A stretch of 63,759 bases of DNA, from contig JAAVHV010000009.1 of the NCBI GenBank assembly GCA_014799505.1, positions 94,101 through 157,859 on the forward strand, given 5' to 3'. The first letter of the stretch is position 1; every line of letters begins with the position of its first letter. The position numbers and the translations under genes are program-made. This DNA is from Clostridiales bacterium. GTDB taxonomy: Bacteria; Bacillota; Clostridia; Oscillospirales; Oscillospiraceae. This document shows positions 32,837 to 41,961 of the stretch, one piece after another. The notes under the pieces are model-generated. The model did not search any database, was not told where the DNA came from, and saw only the letters and a list, made by a program, of their open reading frames with translations.

Positions 32837-34030
32837 ATGAATGTAAAGACTATGCTGGCCGCCCTGCGGGGCGTGACCGCTTACAAGGACATACTTACCC
32901 AGCCGGTGATGGAGCGGGCGCTGTCCCTGCTGGCCTGCGCCGCCCATGGGGACGGCCAGGGCGGGCTGGAGGCGTACACCGGCCTGTTCTATCAGCTCCG
33001 GGTGGAGGGACAGCCCGGTCTGGGCCACTGGCTGGGGGAGGCCCTGCGGTGGTCGGAGGGGCCCTATCCCCTGCTGGCCCAGCGGGGGGACCGGGACCCG
33101 GCGCTGGAGCAGGCGGCCAAGCTGGACATCTCCGCCTTCGAGCTGCTGGCCAACGTGGACTGCGACAGGTGGCTGGCCCACCTGGGGAAGCTGCTGGACA
33201 GCGACTACCAGGGGGTATTGACCTCCCTGCCCCGGTGGCAGCGGGGGGTGCCCTTCTCCTTTGAGCAGCTCACCGCCGCCTATCAAAAGGAGGGCGCGGG
33301 GCTGTTCGCCCGGTACCGGGCCTTCGTGTGGGACAGCGGCGAGCTGATCCCGGTGGCCCACCCGGACTGCCCCACCGACCACCAGCTGCTGGGCTACGAC
33401 GAACAGCGGGCCGAGGTAGTGCGCAACACCCGCCTGCTCATGGAGGGGCGGTATGTGAACAATGTCCTCCTCTACGGCGAGAGCGGTACGGGCAAATCGG
33501 CCACAGTGAAAAACCTGCTCACCCTGCCCGGAATGGAGGAGCTGCGGCTCATCGAGGCGGATAAGGAGAATCTGGGCGGCCTGCCCGCCCTCATCCGCAA
33601 GCTGGACGGGCGGCGGCAGAAGTTCATCGTGTTCATCGACGATTTGACCTTTGACCGGGACGACCCCACCTACTCCGTCCTGAAAACCATCCTGGAGGGC
33701 GGCGTGGAGCGCCGGCCCCAGAACGTGGCGGTGTACGCCACCTCCAACCGCCGCCACCTGGTGCGCCAGACCATCTCCGAGCGGGCCGGGGACGAGATGG
33801 ACCGTTCCGAGACCATCCGGGAAAAGACCTCGCTGGCCGACCGCTTCGGGGTGCGGGTGCTGTTCCAGAGGCTGAACAAGACGGAATTTTTGGCGTTGGT
33901 CGATATGCTGGCCGATCAGAACGGAGTGGAGCTTCCCCGGGAAGAGCTCCACCGCCAGGCGGTGGCCTGGGAGCGGTTCCACGGGGCACAGACCCCGCGC
34001 ACCGCGTTACAATTTATCCTGTCGCTGTAA
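32837..34030 (+). CDS. DUF815 AAA+ ATPase
   Basis: A 397-residue protein. The C-terminal half is a P-loop ATPase: Walker A LLYGESGTGKSATVKNLL near residue 215-232, Walker B KFIVFIDDLTFDRDDPTY, and an Arg-rich ATSNRRHLV followed by the lid (FQRLNKTEFLALV). The first 180 residues form a helical domain specific to the family. DUF815 ATPases are widespread in bacteria without a fixed role. ATG at 32837 follows GAGGTG at six bases. The gene stands alone with its own promoter. Confidence 0.88.
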   Translation: MNVKTMLAALRGVTAYKDILTQPVMERALSLLACAAHGDGQGGLEAYTGLFYQLRVEGQPGLGHWLGEALRWSEGPYPLLAQRGDRDPALEQAAKLDISAFELLANVDCDRWLAHLGKLLDSDYQGVLTSLPRWQRGVPFSFEQLTAAYQKEGAGLFARYRAFVWDSGELIPVAHPDCPTDHQLLGYDEQRAEVVRNTRLLMEGRYVNNVLLYGESGTGKSATVKNLLTLPGMEELRLIEADKENLGGLPALIRKLDGRRQKFIVFIDDLTFDRDDPTYSVLKTILEGGVERRPQNVAVYATSNRRHLVRQTISERAGDEMDRSETIREKTSLADRFGVRVLFQRLNKTEFLALVDMLADQNGVELPREELHRQAVAWERFHGAQTPRTALQFILSL

Positions 34031-34056
34031 AAAAGCGTGGGAAATATAAAAAGCAT

Positions 34057-34175
34057 AGGAGAAGTGTTTTATGAAGATGATGTTTGTCTCGGTGACCGTG
34101 CGCTGACCGGGAGGTTTGCGTCACAATTAACTCACCCAAACCTCCCAAAAGAATCACATCTTTTAGGAGGTTTTT
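34057..34175 (+). promoter_or_regulatory. Leader-peptide attenuator upstream of the RNHCP gene
   Basis: Three segments can pair in two exclusive ways. Segment 1 (34109-34118, GGGAGGTTTG) pairs perfectly over 10 bp with segment 2 (34137-34146). Alternatively, 34138-34151 pairs with 34160-34173 (13 of 14 bp, 8-base loop). This second hairpin contains the AGGAGG ribosome site and is followed by T5, so it can act as an intrinsic terminator, a ribosome-site lock, or both. Segment 1 starts three bases after the stop of a translated 11-codon leader. Confidence 0.85.
34071..34106 (+). CDS. Leader peptide MKMMFVSVTVR
   Basis: An 11-codon open frame ending in TGA at 34104-34106, with AGGAGA eight bases upstream of its ATG. 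Its stop lies directly before segment 1 of the attenuator, so a ribosome at the stop would cover that segment. The peptide is hydrophobic and ends Val-Thr-Val-Arg; short leaders of this sort precede antibiotic-inducible genes (erm, ABC-F) where drug-stalled ribosomes switch the RNA fold. Function as a regulatory uORF is inferred. Confidence 0.75.
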   Translation: MKMMFVSVTVR

Positions 34176-34178
34176 CCC

Positions 34179-34583
34179 TTGAACAGAGAAAACAAGCGCA
34201 AGCAGTACGAAAAAGGCTACTACAAGACCCATCCCTGCCATGACAGCTTCACCTGCAAGGTGTGCGGCTGGCTGGTGACCCCGGCGGGCGCCGGGAGCGA
34301 CCACCGCAACCACTGCCCCAACTGCCTGTCCAGCCTCCATGTGGACATCGAGCCCGGTGACCGGGAGGCGGACTGCGGCGGCATCATGGAGCCCATCTCC
34401 GTGTGGGTGCGGAAAAACGGCGAGTGGGCGGTCATCCACCGCTGCCGGCGGTGCGGGGCGCTGTCGTCCAACCGGGTGGCGGCGGACGACGACCCCATGA
34501 AGCTGATGTCCATCGCTATGAAGCCGGTGGCCTTCCCACCCTTCCCCTTAGAGCGGCTGAAGGATCTGGCGGGAGACGCGTAA
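34179..34583 (+). CDS. RNHCP domain protein
   Basis: A 134-residue zinc-ribbon-like protein. The family-naming motif is present as DHRNHCPNCL near residues 41-50, with partners FTCKVCGW (25-32) and HRCRRCGALSSNR (87-99), giving two CxxC pairs plus CPNC. The role of RNHCP proteins is not settled. It starts at TTG 34179 with AGGAGG eight bases upstream; that ribosome site is inside the attenuator hairpin. The regulated context hints at a function tied to translation stress (inference). Confidence 0.88.
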   Translation: MNRENKRKQYEKGYYKTHPCHDSFTCKVCGWLVTPAGAGSDHRNHCPNCLSSLHVDIEPGDREADCGGIMEPISVWVRKNGEWAVIHRCRRCGALSSNRVAADDDPMKLMSIAMKPVAFPPFPLERLKDLAGDA

Positions 34584-34594
34584 CACACAAAGAA

Positions 34595-34627
34595 GCCCCC
34601 GCTGTTTCTCCATGAAACAGCGGGGGC
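34595..34627. terminator. Terminator between RNHCP gene and SLH gene
   Basis: A 14-bp perfect stem (GCCCCCGCTGTTTC and complement) and 5-base loop, shared by two convergent genes. T tracts are weak on both sides. Confidence 0.75.
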
Positions 34628-34637
34628 AAAACTATGC

Positions 34638-35729
34638 TCAGTTGTTATAGGCCCGGTAGAGGAACGCCGCGATCTCGCCGCGGGTGCACACCCGGTCGGG
34701 GGCAAAGGTGTTGTCGCCGTCGCCGGATCCGGTGGTGACGCCCTTCTCCAACGCCCAGGATACCGCGTCGGCATAGGGGGCGTCGGCGTCCACGTCGGAG
34801 AAGCTGGCCGCCTCCGCGGCCTCGGTCTCACCCAGGGCCTTCCAGATATACCACACCGCCTGGGAGCGGGTGCAGGGGGCGTCCGGGTCAAAAGAATCGT
34901 CGATCAGCCCTTTTTCGTAGGCCCAGTTGACGGCATCCTGATAGTAGGACGCCACGGTAAAGGGGGCCTCGGCGGCGGCATCCGGCTCATCCGCCGCCCG
35001 CCACAGGAAGGTCAGGATCTGGGTGTTGGGGCACTGAATGCCGGGGGCAAAGGTGGCGGAGCCGCCGTAGCCGTTGGTGATCCCCTTCTCCACCGCCCAC
35101 TGGGCCTCATTGGCGCACCAGGCGGGTGTGTCGGTGAAGGGGGGGACGGGGATCTGGTCAACGAACCAGAGCTGGACAAAGGTGTCGCCCATCTCCAACG
35201 TCAGCATATTAAACTCTTCCGGGATGTACTCTTCAAAATCGGCCTTCGTCTGGACGTAGTCTCCCGGAGCGTCTACAGTGAACAACCGGCTCTTATCCTC
35301 GACCACTTCCGTTTTCCAGAAGTGCTCGCCATCGCTGCTGCGCCGCTGGTAATACTCGGCGTTCCACCCATGGTAATAGACAACGTCCCCCTTGGCCATA
35401 CGAAAGGTGATGGAGGCATCGGGGGGAAGGAAAAAGCACCAGAAGGTGCGGATCCCCACAAATTCGTTCTCCGGGGTGGAGGGGTCTTCGTTCCACCAGA
35501 GCATCTGGGTGCCCAGGGCATAGTTGAAGTCATTCCCCGGCTCCGTGGTCTCCCCCTCCGCTCTGTAAAAATCCCCTAAACTGTCATAGTAGCTTGTGGT
35601 GAGCACCTCGCTGAAGGTCATGCCGCCCACGGTGACGGACTCCTGCGTCCCGGAGGCAAAGGTAGGCGCCGGGAGCAGGGCCAGGCACAGGGCCAGCGCA
35701 AGGAACAATGCCGGAAGTCGTTTTTTCAT
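34638..35729 (-). CDS. Secreted protein with three S-layer homology repeats
   Basis: A 363-residue exported protein. The signal peptide is MKKRLPALFLALALCLALLP with cleavage near TFASG. Residues 25-190 form an unidentified beta-rich domain. Three SLH repeats end the protein, about residues 195-245, 250-300 and 305-363, with AVEKGITNGYGG, DPDAPCTRSQAVWYIW and DRVCTRGEIAAFLYRA. SLH repeats bind pyruvylated wall polysaccharide. The start at 35729 is fixed by the signal peptide and a GGAGAG site. Ligand or enzyme role of the N-terminal domain is unknown. Confidence 0.9.
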   Translation of the reverse strand: MKKRLPALFLALALCLALLPAPTFASGTQESVTVGGMTFSEVLTTSYYDSLGDFYRAEGETTEPGNDFNYALGTQMLWWNEDPSTPENEFVGIRTFWCFFLPPDASITFRMAKGDVVYYHGWNAEYYQRRSSDGEHFWKTEVVEDKSRLFTVDAPGDYVQTKADFEEYIPEEFNMLTLEMGDTFVQLWFVDQIPVPPFTDTPAWCANEAQWAVEKGITNGYGGSATFAPGIQCPNTQILTFLWRAADEPDAAAEAPFTVASYYQDAVNWAYEKGLIDDSFDPDAPCTRSQAVWYIWKALGETEAAEAASFSDVDADAPYADAVSWALEKGVTTGSGDGDNTFAPDRVCTRGEIAAFLYRAYNN

Positions 35730-35841
35730 GTTCGTCTCTCCTTCTGCAAAATTGTTTGGGTACAGTGCCTTTATTTTACACCATTTGCGTGAGAGGCGCA
35801 AGCTGTTTTCGCGATAACATAGATTTGCGGGCGAGTCCCTT

Positions 35842-36612
35842 CTATGTCTCCTGGTCGGCCTCGTGATCCGCCCCGTACCGCTTGATGCCGTGGCTGTTCT
35901 CCACCGGGCCCCACTCGGGCAGGGGCAGGCGCTGCATGGCCCCGAATACATAGTCCTTCAGCTTGGGGTAGTCCTGGGACAGGCGGGCGATCAGCTCCTT
36001 CACCTCCTGCCGCCGGGTGTTGCCGTCGGCGGGACAGGGGTTGTAGACCACGGGCAGATGATAGCGCGCGGCGGCGTTGCGCAGCGTCCCCTCCCCACAA
36101 TAGAGAAGCGGGCGGATCTGGGTGATGCCCGTGCGATCCAGGTAGGTTACCGGCTGGAAGCAGGACAGACGGCCCTCATAGAACAGGGACAGGAAAAAGG
36201 TCTCCACCGCGTCGTCGAAGTGGTGGCCCAAGGCCACCTTATTGATACCCAGTTCCTTGAGGGCGTTGTGCATGGCTCCACGGCGCATTTTCGCGCACAT
36301 GGAGCAGGGGTTCTTCTCATGGCGCAGGTCGAAGATGATGCGGAAAATCTCCGTCTGAATCAGGTGGTACTCCACCCCCAGGTCTTGACACAGCGCCGCC
36401 ACCGGGGCGAAGTCCATCTCCTCGGGGCCGGGGTGCACCGTGATGGCGTGAAGCTCAAAGGGCGCGGGGTAGAACTCCCGCAGCTTGGCCATGGCGTACA
36501 GCAGCGCCAGCGAGTCCTTGCCGCCGGATACACCCACGGCGATCTTGTCGCCGGACTGAATCATGTTGTAGTCCTCAACGCAGCGGCGCATATGGGATAA
36601 AATCAGCCGCAT
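35842..36612 (-). CDS. TtcA-like tRNA thiolation / PP-loop protein
   Basis: A 256-residue ATP pyrophosphatase. The PP-loop is VGVSGGKDSLALL near residues 27-39. The conserved CSMCAKMRRG (about 102-111), LGHHFDDAVETFFL and a later Cys (NPCPADG) match the TtcA group, which uses a 4Fe-4S cluster to make 2-thiocytidine in tRNA. Similar PP-loop proteins with other sulfur-transfer targets exist in clostridia, so tRNA C32 is not certain. It is alone on the minus strand, facing the rplM promoter. Confidence 0.88.
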   Translation of the reverse strand: MRLILSHMRRCVEDYNMIQSGDKIAVGVSGGKDSLALLYAMAKLREFYPAPFELHAITVHPGPEEMDFAPVAALCQDLGVEYHLIQTEIFRIIFDLRHEKNPCSMCAKMRRGAMHNALKELGINKVALGHHFDDAVETFFLSLFYEGRLSCFQPVTYLDRTGITQIRPLLYCGEGTLRNAAARYHLPVVYNPCPADGNTRRQEVKELIARLSQDYPKLKDYVFGAMQRLPLPEWGPVENSHGIKRYGADHEADQET

Positions 36613-36732
36613 GGCAGCTTTCTCCTCTCTCTCAAAAGAAAAATATCAAAATGAGTTTACGCGAGAATTTCATTGATCTATCAAGAATAATTGAGTATTT
36701 CAAATTTATTTTGAAAAAAATCCGTTTTCCCG

Positions 36733-36789
36733 TTGACAGGGGCGTTTTTCCGCATTATAATACACCATGCTCCCCGTTGTAAAGGGGAG
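36733..36789 (+). promoter_or_regulatory. rplM promoter and leader hairpin
   Basis: TTGACA (36733-36738), 17 bp, TATAAT (36756-36761), a full-consensus promoter. The leader then has a GCTCCCC/GGGGAGC hairpin (36769-36789), consistent with the autoregulatory L13 leader found in Firmicutes. Confidence 0.85.
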
Positions 36790-36837
36790 CGTTCCCATGT
36801 TTCAAACAAATATGAATATAAATGGAGGAAACCAGAA

Positions 36838-37269
36838 ATGTCTACCTTTATGGCAAACAAGGGTAACATCCAGCGCAAGTGGTACGTGCTGGACGCTGCC
36901 GGCAAGCCTCTGGGCAAGACCGCTGTCGCCGCCGCCACCATCCTGCGGGGCAAGCACAAGCCCGAGTATACCCCCCACGCCGACTGCGGCGACTTCGTCA
37001 TCGTCATCAACGCTGACAAGGCCGTCCTCACCGGCAAGAAGCTGGAGCAGAAGTATTACCGCCGCCACTCCGGCTGGGTGGGCGGCCTGAAAGAGACCAA
37101 GTACCGCCTGCTGATGCAGGACAAGCCCGAGCTGGCCGTCCGGCTGGCGGTGCGCGGCATGCTGCCCCGCAACATCGTCACCAAGGACTCCCTCACCCGG
37201 CTGAAGATCTACCGCGGCGACAGCCACCCCCACGCCGCCCAGAAGCCCGAGACCTGGACCGTGGAATAA
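36838..37269 (+). CDS. rplM: 50S ribosomal protein L13
   Basis: A 143-residue ribosomal protein, full length. It begins [20 protein letters not shown] and carries [21 protein letters not shown] and the family motif AVRGMLPRN followed by RLKIYRG. L13 is an early assembly protein of the large subunit. GGAGG lies eight bases before the ATG. Codon use is strongly biased, as expected for high expression. It is followed after 14 bases by rpsI, the usual rplM-rpsI operon. Confidence 0.98.
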   Translation: MSTFMANKGNIQRKWYVLDAAGKPLGKTAVAAATILRGKHKPEYTPHADCGDFVIVINADKAVLTGKKLEQKYYRRHSGWVGGLKETKYRLLMQDKPELAVRLAVRGMLPRNIVTKDSLTRLKIYRGDSHPHAAQKPETWTVE

Positions 37270-37283
37270 GGAGGTAACGGATT

Positions 37284-37688
37284 ATGTACAAGAGCAAGAA
37301 GCCTTATCATTACGGCACCGGCCGTCGGAAGTCCTCCGTGGCCCGCGTCCACCTGTTCCCCAACGGCACCGGCACCATCACCATCAACGGCCGCGACATC
37401 GAGGAGTACTTCGGCCTGGAGACCCTGAAGATGGTGGTTCGCCAGCCCCTGAACACCACCGGCGTCATCGGTAAGGTGGACATCACCGCCACCGTCACCG
37501 GCGGCGGCGTCACCGGTCAGGCCGGCGCCCTGCGCCATGGCATCTCCCGCGCCCTGCTGGAGATGGACCCCGAGTTCCGCCCCGCCCTGAAGGCCGCCGG
37601 GTTCCTGACCCGCGATCCTCGTATGAAGGAGCGCAAGAAGTACGGCCTCAAGGCCGCCCGTCGCGCGCCCCAGTTCAGCAAGCGCTGA
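37284..37688 (+). CDS. rpsI: 30S ribosomal protein S9
   Basis: A 134-residue protein, full length. Motifs: [15 protein letters not shown] at the start, [33 protein letters not shown] and the C-terminal tail [17 protein letters not shown], whose final Arg contacts the P-site tRNA. It has an AGGAGGT site nine bases before the ATG. It ends the rplM-rpsI operon, with a terminator 17 bases after the stop. Confidence 0.98.
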   Translation: MYKSKKPYHYGTGRRKSSVARVHLFPNGTGTITINGRDIEEYFGLETLKMVVRQPLNTTGVIGKVDITATVTGGGVTGQAGALRHGISRALLEMDPEFRPALKAAGFLTRDPRMKERKKYGLKAARRAPQFSKR

Positions 37689-37704
37689 GTTTTCTCTGTT
37701 TCCG

Positions 37705-37732
37705 AAAATGCCGCCCATCCGGGCGGCATTTT
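37705..37732 (+). terminator. rplM-rpsI terminator
   Basis: A 12-bp perfect stem (AAAATGCCGCCC and complement), 4-base loop and T5 tail. Confidence 0.93.
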
Positions 37733-37851
37733 TCCTGTCCGCGGATGGGGCCGCTTCCATCGAAATTGGACGAAATTACGGGCGGTTCCCCGCCGAATAT
37801 GAACGGAGAGTGAATTTTTGCCAGAGAACCCAAATTTTTTGAAATGAGGGG

Positions 37852-37918
37852 TTGATTTTTTCCGGCAAAGAGGGTATTATCATACTCGTGGTTAGCACTC
37901 GATGAAAAAGAGTGCTAA
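37852..37918 (+). promoter_or_regulatory. groESL promoter with CIRCE operator
   Basis: TTGATT (37852-37857), 17 bp, TATTAT (37875-37880). A perfect CIRCE (TTAGCACTC-N9-GAGTGCTAA, 37892-37918) starts about where transcription would begin, the standard HrcA-repressed arrangement. The 5' leader continues for about 160 bases and includes the 112-bp repeat. Confidence 0.93.
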
Positions 37919-37939
37919 AACAACGGTACACATGCTGCG

Positions 37940-38051
37940 CCTGTTCGCGACGCGGTTCTAAGCCCGCCGATTCCGCAAAAGCCGTCCGGCCCCATCGGGG
38001 CCTCCCCGCTTTTGCTCCACTTCGGTCTTAGCCCGCTGCTCACGACGGCTC
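37940..38051. repeat. 112-bp dispersed repeat, copy 2, inside the groES leader
   Basis: Same length as copy 1 (10267-10378), about 90 percent identical. Its hairpin is better paired here (GCAAAAGC/GCTTTTGC and GGCCCC/GGGGCC), a compensatory difference from copy 1. The two flanking units are swapped relative to copy 1: CTGTTCGCGACG on the left, CTGCTCACGACGGCTC on the right (38036-38051). It lies between CIRCE and the groES start. Confidence 0.87.
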
Positions 38052-38079
38052 CGCACTTTAATTTAAGGAGGAACCAACA

Positions 38080-38364
38080 ATGAATCTCAAACCCCTGTCT
38101 GACCGCGTGATCCTCAAGGCCATGGAGGCCGAGGAGAAAACCAAGGGCGGCATCATCCTCACCTCCAACGCCAAGGAGAAGCCCGAAATGGCCGAGGTCG
38201 TGGCCGTGGGCCCCGGCGGCACGGTGGACGGCAAGGAGGTCGTCATGACCGTGAAGGTGGGCGACAAGGTGCTGACCAGCAAATATTCCGGCACCGAGGT
38301 CAAGGTGGATGGCGAGGAGTACACCATCGTCCGCCAGAACGATATTCTCGCCATTGTGGAATAA
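38080..38364 (+). CDS. groS: Co-chaperonin GroES
   Basis: A 94-residue Hsp10. It starts MNLKPLSDRVILKAMEAEEK, has the mobile loop TKGGIILTSNAKEKP that docks to GroEL, VVAVGPGG, and ends EYTIVRQNDILAIVE. It caps the GroEL folding chamber. AAGGAGG lies eight bases before the ATG. It is the first gene of the CIRCE-controlled groESL operon, 44 bases before groEL. Confidence 0.98.
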   Translation: MNLKPLSDRVILKAMEAEEKTKGGIILTSNAKEKPEMAEVVAVGPGGTVDGKEVVMTVKVGDKVLTSKYSGTEVKVDGEEYTIVRQNDILAIVE

Positions 38365-38402
38365 TTCAAGCCTGTTAACACATCTCAATATTTTGGAGGT
38401 AA

Positions 38403-40034
<1,632 letters not shown>

Positions 40035-40046
40035 GCGAAAGCTGAT

Positions 40047-40160
40047 GGATTTAACGGGCTTGTCGGCCACCAGGGCCGCCGCGAGTGCGGCGTCACGAGT
40101 GTTTTGCCGCAGGCAAAACCTCGGCGCAGGGCGAATTCACTTCGCCCGAGCATACTAAAT
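40047..40160. repeat. Three-hairpin element after groEL
   Basis: GATTTA (40047-40052) and TAAATC (40155-40160) can close around three hairpins: CGCCGC/GCGGCG (40077-40092), GTTTTGCC/GGCAAAAC (40101-40119) and GGGCGAA/TTCGCCC (40129-40147). The same plan, three hairpins inside a closing stem, occurs twice before rpoB. It also holds a 21-bp inverted copy of groEL sequence (40055-40075). Confidence 0.65.
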
Positions 40161-40196
40161 CAAAAGGGCCCCCATCGGGCCTGCCCGATGGGGAAC

Positions 40197-40259
40197 GCCG
40201 ACAAGCCCGAGCCTCCCGCCCCCGTGGCGGCCCCCTCCCCCGACATGGGGATGTATTGA
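40197..40259 (+). pseudogene. Duplicated 3' end of groEL
   Basis: Twenty codons plus stop reading [20 protein letters not shown], against [20 protein letters not shown] at the end of groEL. Codons differ at several third positions. It has no start or ribosome site and follows a CCCATCGGGC/GCCCGATGGG hairpin (40171-40192). It appears to be a remnant of the original groEL terminus or of a second copy. Confidence 0.85.
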
Positions 40260-40280
40260 TCCGCAGAGCCGGAAAGTTCA

Positions 40281-40317
40281 AAATATCCCCCGCAGTCACC
40301 GACTGCGGGGGATATTT
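40281..40317. terminator. Bidirectional terminator after groEL region
   Basis: A 17-bp perfect stem (AAATATCCCCCGCAGTC and complement), 3-base loop, T tract on the plus strand. It serves groESL and the convergent YxeA-like gene. Confidence 0.93.
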
Positions 40318-40704
40318 TTATCGACTGGCCGGCACGGCATAGTGCTCCTGCACGGCTGAGGGGAGCTCGTCATACTGCACCTCGCTCCATTCCAGTACAC
40401 CGCGGAGGGGGCTTACCTTCAGGCACAGGAACGCGCCCTCCCGCAGTTCCCGCGATGTGCCGAATGTAACGTCCTTTTCATTGCCGTGTTCATCATAGGA
40501 GGTCAGGGTATAAGAGTGGTCCATGCCCCCGTTGCCGGACAGGTCAACCGCCCCCTGCGGCGACACCTGACTGAGCTTGGTATTGTCAACTTGGGTGTAG
40601 TAACTGGTGCTGCCCGCACCGGAAAAGAACCAGTTGCAGCCGAGCACGATGCCCAAGACAAGAATTGCGGCGATTGCGATGGGGATAAGCATTTTTTTAT
40701 TCAT
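40318..40704 (-). CDS. YxeA-like (DUF1093) exported protein
   Basis: A 128-residue protein with an N-terminal helix (MLIPIAIAAILVLGIVLGC) that could be a signal anchor or a lipoprotein signal ending at Cys. The mature part has SYYTQVDNTKLS, YTLTSYDEHGNEKDVTFGTS and LRGVLEWSEVQYDELP, the pattern of YxeA/DUF1093 proteins, a small beta-barrel family of unknown role often secreted by Firmicutes. The ATG at 40704 is chosen because GGAGG lies eight bases upstream; an earlier ATG is too close to that site. Confidence 0.83.
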   Translation of the reverse strand: MNKKMLIPIAIAAILVLGIVLGCNWFFSGAGSTSYYTQVDNTKLSQVSPQGAVDLSGNGGMDHSYTLTSYDEHGNEKDVTFGTSRELREGAFLCLKVSPLRGVLEWSEVQYDELPSAVQEHYAVPASR

Positions 40705-40854
40705 GTTCATGACCTCCATAGTGGTATTTTGGCGATGGGCCGGCCCATCTGTCATAGGATTCTACCGCCCGGACACCAAGCCTTCGTTAAGCCGGCATTA
40801 AGATAGTATTAGGTTTTGCCTGGGCCGAAGGCGGGACGGCAGCGAGGCATGAAA

Positions 40855-40884
40855 AGCCCCCCGGGCCGAGGCCCGGGGGGCTTG
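40855..40884 (-). terminator. nrdR terminator
   Basis: A near-perfect 14-bp GC-rich inverted repeat (AAGCCCCCCGGGCC and complement) 12 bases after the nrdR stop, with a short AAAA/TTTT edge. Confidence 0.75.
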
Positions 40885-40895
40885 CGCTCAACTCT

Positions 40896-41351
40896 TCACT
40901 TTTCCTCCAGAAGCTTGGTCAGCTCCGCCATGAAGGTGTTGATGTCCTTGAATTGGCGGTAAACGGAGGCAAAGCGGACGTAGGACACCTCGTCCACGTC
41001 CTTCAGCTTATCCATAACCAGCTCGCCGATCTCGGTGGTGGGCACCTCCCGCTCCATCTCGTTTTGCAGGGACTGCTCGATTTCGGCCGCCAGCCGCTCC
41101 AACGTGGAGATGGGGACGGAGCGTTTCTCACAGGACTTGAGCATACTGCCCATCAGCTTGTTCCTGTCGAACGCCTGACGGCTGCCGTCCCGCTTAATGA
41201 CCATCAGCGGCAGGCTTTCCATGATCTCATAAGTAGTGAAGCGCTTGCGGCAGGCAAGGCACTCCCGGCGGCGGCGGATGCTGCTCCCCTCGTCGGCGGG
41301 GCGGGAGTCCACGACCTTACTCTCCAAATGGGCACAATACGGGCATTTCAC
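40896..41351 (-). CDS. nrdR: Transcriptional repressor NrdR
   Basis: A 151-residue repressor of ribonucleotide reductase genes. It has an N-terminal zinc ribbon ([17 protein letters not shown], then [17 protein letters not shown]) and an ATP-cone domain from about residue 45 ([20 protein letters not shown]) that binds ATP or dATP. The GTG at 41351 gives the standard VKCPYC start, with GGATGG eight bases upstream; an in-frame ATG at 41363 would add four residues. It stands alone with its own terminator; no nrd genes are in the window. Confidence 0.95.
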   Translation of the reverse strand: MKCPYCAHLESKVVDSRPADEGSSIRRRRECLACRKRFTTYEIMESLPLMVIKRDGSRQAFDRNKLMGSMLKSCEKRSVPISTLERLAAEIEQSLQNEMEREVPTTEIGELVMDKLKDVDEVSYVRFASVYRQFKDINTFMAELTKLLEEK

Positions 41352-41515
41352 GGCAGCATCCATCCTTCCAGGCGGCATTAAATTTAAGTATAATTGTCGC
41401 CTTGCGGCTATTATATCACAGAGCGTCATAAATGGGTACTATTTTTAAAAAAATTTTTCCAGCCCGTATAACCCGGCGTTGAGCGTGGCATACTGTTCTG
41501 CGTGAGGTGATAATC

Positions 41516-41671
41516 ATGGATAACCGCAATTTCAACAACTCTGAAAACAAGAATCAGCAGAACGGCCAGAACAAGAACCAGCAGAATGGTCAGAACAAGA
41601 ACCAGCAGAACGGCCAGAACAAGAAGGACTCCAACAACCCCGAGAACCGGAACAACAGCCGGGGCTACTGA
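41516..41671 (+). CDS. Asn/Gln-rich repeat micropeptide
   Basis: A 51-residue open frame with GAGGTGA five bases before the ATG. The sequence is almost wholly polar. It contains three tandem copies of an 8-residue unit NGQNKNQQ (residues 16-39, coded by 24-bp repeats), flanked by Asn-rich ends, and finishes NNSRGY. About 20 residues are Asn and 10 Gln. No hydrophobic segment or known domain is present. Codons vary between repeats (AAC/AAT, GGC/GGT), which suggests selection on the peptide rather than fresh DNA slippage. Function unknown; spore-core or prion-like behaviour is speculation. Confidence 0.7.
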   Translation: MDNRNFNNSENKNQQNGQNKNQQNGQNKNQQNGQNKKDSNNPENRNNSRGY

Positions 41672-41731
41672 GTTGGGCGGGAAACGGAGGGCGCAGCCGC
41701 CCTCCGTTTCCGCTTTGCAGGAGGAAACGCC

Positions 41732-41923
41732 ATGAAGCACAAAAAGCCCGATGAGCGGGAGCTGGCGGCCCAGGATCCCCGATACCGTCCGCCCCCCTAT
41801 GAGGATCTGTCCAGCCTGGTGGCGGGGCGGATGCAGGCCGGACCCCAGTCCACGCCCCCCAGAGCGGGGTTTGAACTGGATGACTGGCAGGATCCGGAGC
41901 TGTTCCACTCGCCGGAACTTTAG
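41732..41923 (+). CDS. Small hypothetical protein
   Basis: A 63-residue hydrophilic protein with GGAGGAA seven bases before the ATG and a strong terminator just after its stop, so it is probably real. It starts MKHKKPDERELAAQDPRYRP and has PPYEDLSSLVAGRM and LDDWQDPELFHS. No transmembrane segment. It may share a transcript with the Asn/Gln-rich peptide 60 bases upstream. I do not recognise a family. Confidence 0.65.
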   Translation: MKHKKPDERELAAQDPRYRPPPYEDLSSLVAGRMQAGPQSTPPRAGFELDDWQDPELFHSPEL

Positions 41924-41924
41924 T

Positions 41925-41958
41925 AAAGAGCGCCCCCGCAGACGCGGGGGCGCTCTTT
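41925..41958. terminator. Bidirectional terminator
   Basis: A 15-bp perfect stem (AAAGAGCGCCCCCGC and complement) with a 4-base loop, between the small gene and the convergent barstar gene. Confidence 0.93.
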
Positions 41959-41961
41959 TAC

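Noticed and set aside
40035-40260. A full second groEL gene or an insertion sequence after groEL
   Set aside because: Only the last 20 codons are duplicated, and the 162-bp insert has no room for a transposase.
41558-41629. Tandem 24-bp repeats as a possible CRISPR or satellite array
   Set aside because: The repeats are in frame within a gene with a ribosome site, have no spacers, and differ at synonymous positions.
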